A stretch of 64,000 nt of DNA. Source: Stutzerimonas kirkiae. Its GTDB lineage: Bacteria; Pseudomonadota; Gammaproteobacteria; Pseudomonadales; Pseudomonadaceae. Positions 63,269 to 64,000 of this stretch are shown piece by piece (position 1 is the first letter of the stretch; every line of letters begins with the position of its first letter). The notes beneath the pieces are model-generated. The model was given only the letters and a program-made list of their open reading frames with translations, was not told where the DNA came from and did no database searches. The DNA is taken from NCBI RefSeq assembly GCF_004327335.1, contig NZ_QJUO01000016.1, positions 1 to 64,000 on the forward strand. Reading direction: 5' to 3'. A program made the translations under genes and the position numbers.

Positions 63269-64000
63269 GGCTTGGGTTCCTCTGCACTATCGGGATGACC
63301 GCCCGATGCCGGCCTGTTGGCTTCGGGAGATTCGATGGCCTGCACCCGTTCGATGAAGTGCGCCAGCGTCTCCGACGGCTCGCCTATCGGACGCAGCAAA
63401 TAGGTGGTGAGCAACGGCGAACGTCCCGCCAGAGGCCGGGCCACCACGCCTGACTCCCGGCTGGCGGCGATGTGGGGCGCGCCAGTGAAACCGAGAGCGA
63501 AACCTGCTGATACCAGCGCCATCATCAGGTCGCATGAGGCCACCCGCTCGGCCACCAGTGGCTCCATGTCCACTTGGCGCAACACGCGCTCGATTTGCCG
63601 TGCATGGCCCTCGCACACCTGCGGGTCGCACAGTACCAGCGGAAAGCGCAGCACTTCCTCCAGAGGAATCCGCTTGTACTTGAGCAAGTCATGCCGTGCT
63701 GGCACCGCCACCATCAATGGATCGCTCCAAACCGCTTCTGCCACGATGCCATCGCCGACCTCATCAGACTGGGCGAAGCCCACGTCGTAAAGGTCGTCGT
63801 GCAGCCCCTTGATCTGCTGCGACAGCGGCACCTCGAATAACCGGATCTCGACTTCCGGCTCCTCCTGCCGACACAGCGCCAGCAAGGCCGGCAGGCGCGA
63901 TGGCGTGATTCCGTCAGACAATGCAACGCGCAACTGGCGGTGAAAGCCGTTGGCGGCTGCTTTCACGCTGTCGCGAGCCTGCTGCAAGGCGGCGAATACG
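63265..64000 (-). CDS. LysR-type regulator (traR-like), 5' end beyond the window
   Basis: About 245 C-terminal residues are visible: the end of the DNA-binding linker (VFAALQQARDSVKAAANGFHRQLRVALSDG) and the full effector-binding domain (EPEVEIRLFEVPLSQQIKGLHDDLYDVGFAQSDEVGD and on). It ends EEPKP at 63265. In Tn4371-type elements a LysR gene called traR precedes traG, the same relative place. It resembles the broken copy at 24,896-25,330, the strongest link between the two elements. The start codon lies off the right edge. Confidence 0.88.
   Translation of the reverse strand, partial: VFAALQQARDSVKAAANGFHRQLRVALSDGITPSRLPALLALCRQEEPEVEIRLFEVPLSQQIKGLHDDLYDVGFAQSDEVGDGIVAEAVWSDPLMVAVPARHDLLKYKRIPLEEVLRFPLVLCDPQVCEGHARQIERVLRQVDMEPLVAERVASCDLMMALVSAGFALGFTGAPHIAASRESGVVARPLAGRSPLLTTYLLRPIGEPSETLAHFIERVQAIESPEANRPASGGHPDSAEEPKP

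Larger units (their letters stand above)
46553..64000. mobile_element. Element B: Tn4371/IncP-like integrative conjugative element (partial)
   Basis: From the guaA core to the right edge the genes are an AbiE pair, a retron, a DUF2274 gene, trbI-G-F-L-K-J-E-D-C-B, an RHH protein, traG, an EexN-like lipoprotein and a LysR gene, nearly all overlapping and on the minus strand. This gene order is that of Tn4371-type elements. Relaxase, replication/partition and integrase genes are not seen and should lie beyond 64,000. Confidence 0.8.

Noticed and set aside
1-64000. CRISPR array
   Set aside because: No regularly spaced repeats were found; the TTACCGTCA repeats are unequally spaced and few.

Overview
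The window is a high-GC gammaproteobacterial contig, most likely Pseudomonas of the aeruginosa/citronellolis/nitroreducens type. The evidence is the sulfate-uptake genes, the triheme gluconate-type dehydrogenase, a phenazine-type SoxR/MexGHI-OpmD module and overall codon use. Bases 1-10 match the 3' end of the Tn5/Nextera mosaic end, so the left edge is a contig end carrying leftover adapter.

Positions 11 to about 24,895 look like chromosomal backbone. In order they hold a partial metal-binding ABC protein, a Tag-like glycosylase, ttcA, a Yip1 protein, a SprT protein, a lipoprotein, sbp-cysT-cysW (no cysA follows), a three-subunit GMC/cytochrome c periplasmic dehydrogenase, a nitrogen-type cluster (MetX-like hydrolase, type III glutamine synthetase, urea-type binding protein, TetR), a MacAB-type tripartite exporter, a membrane protein, an alpha/beta hydrolase and an exported tyrosinase. 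A roughly 380 bp inverted-repeat element lies at 3468-3846, with a third copy of its end near 11,924.

Positions 24,896 to 64,000 are mobile DNA. I read them as two tandem islands at the 3' end of guaA, whose body should lie beyond the right edge. Element A (about 24,896-46,552) has a frameshifted P4-type integrase at its right end. It carries a vitamin-B6-centred operon with a divergent MocR regulator, a SoxR-controlled mexGHI-opmD efflux operon with a clear sox box, AraC/AhpD-like genes, an orphan AbiEi antitoxin beside an IS200 remnant, and a Fic protein. Its left end is a LysR (traR-like) gene cut off at a guaA-tail-like sequence. Element B (46,553 to beyond 64,000) carries an AbiE toxin-antitoxin pair, a retron and a complete Tn4371/IncP-like trb mating-pair module with traG, an exclusion lipoprotein and an intact traR-like LysR gene.

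The junction between the islands at 46,543-46,560 carries the last codons of guaA (Glu-Trp-Glu-stop). TTACCGTCA repeats lie on both sides of it, as in an attP site or a tandem junction. In element A the guaA tail sits inside the traR-like gene. The simplest reading is that element A was once organised like element B and lost the whole tra/trb module by a deletion between traR and the att core.

The most striking system is the retron at 48,685-50,381. It has an RT with NAXXH and VTG signatures, an overlapping Xre protein, an upstream small hydrophobic ORF, and a leader with its own promoter, a 7-bp a1/a2 inverted repeat, an AGCGAG branch-site context and a GC-rich hairpin.
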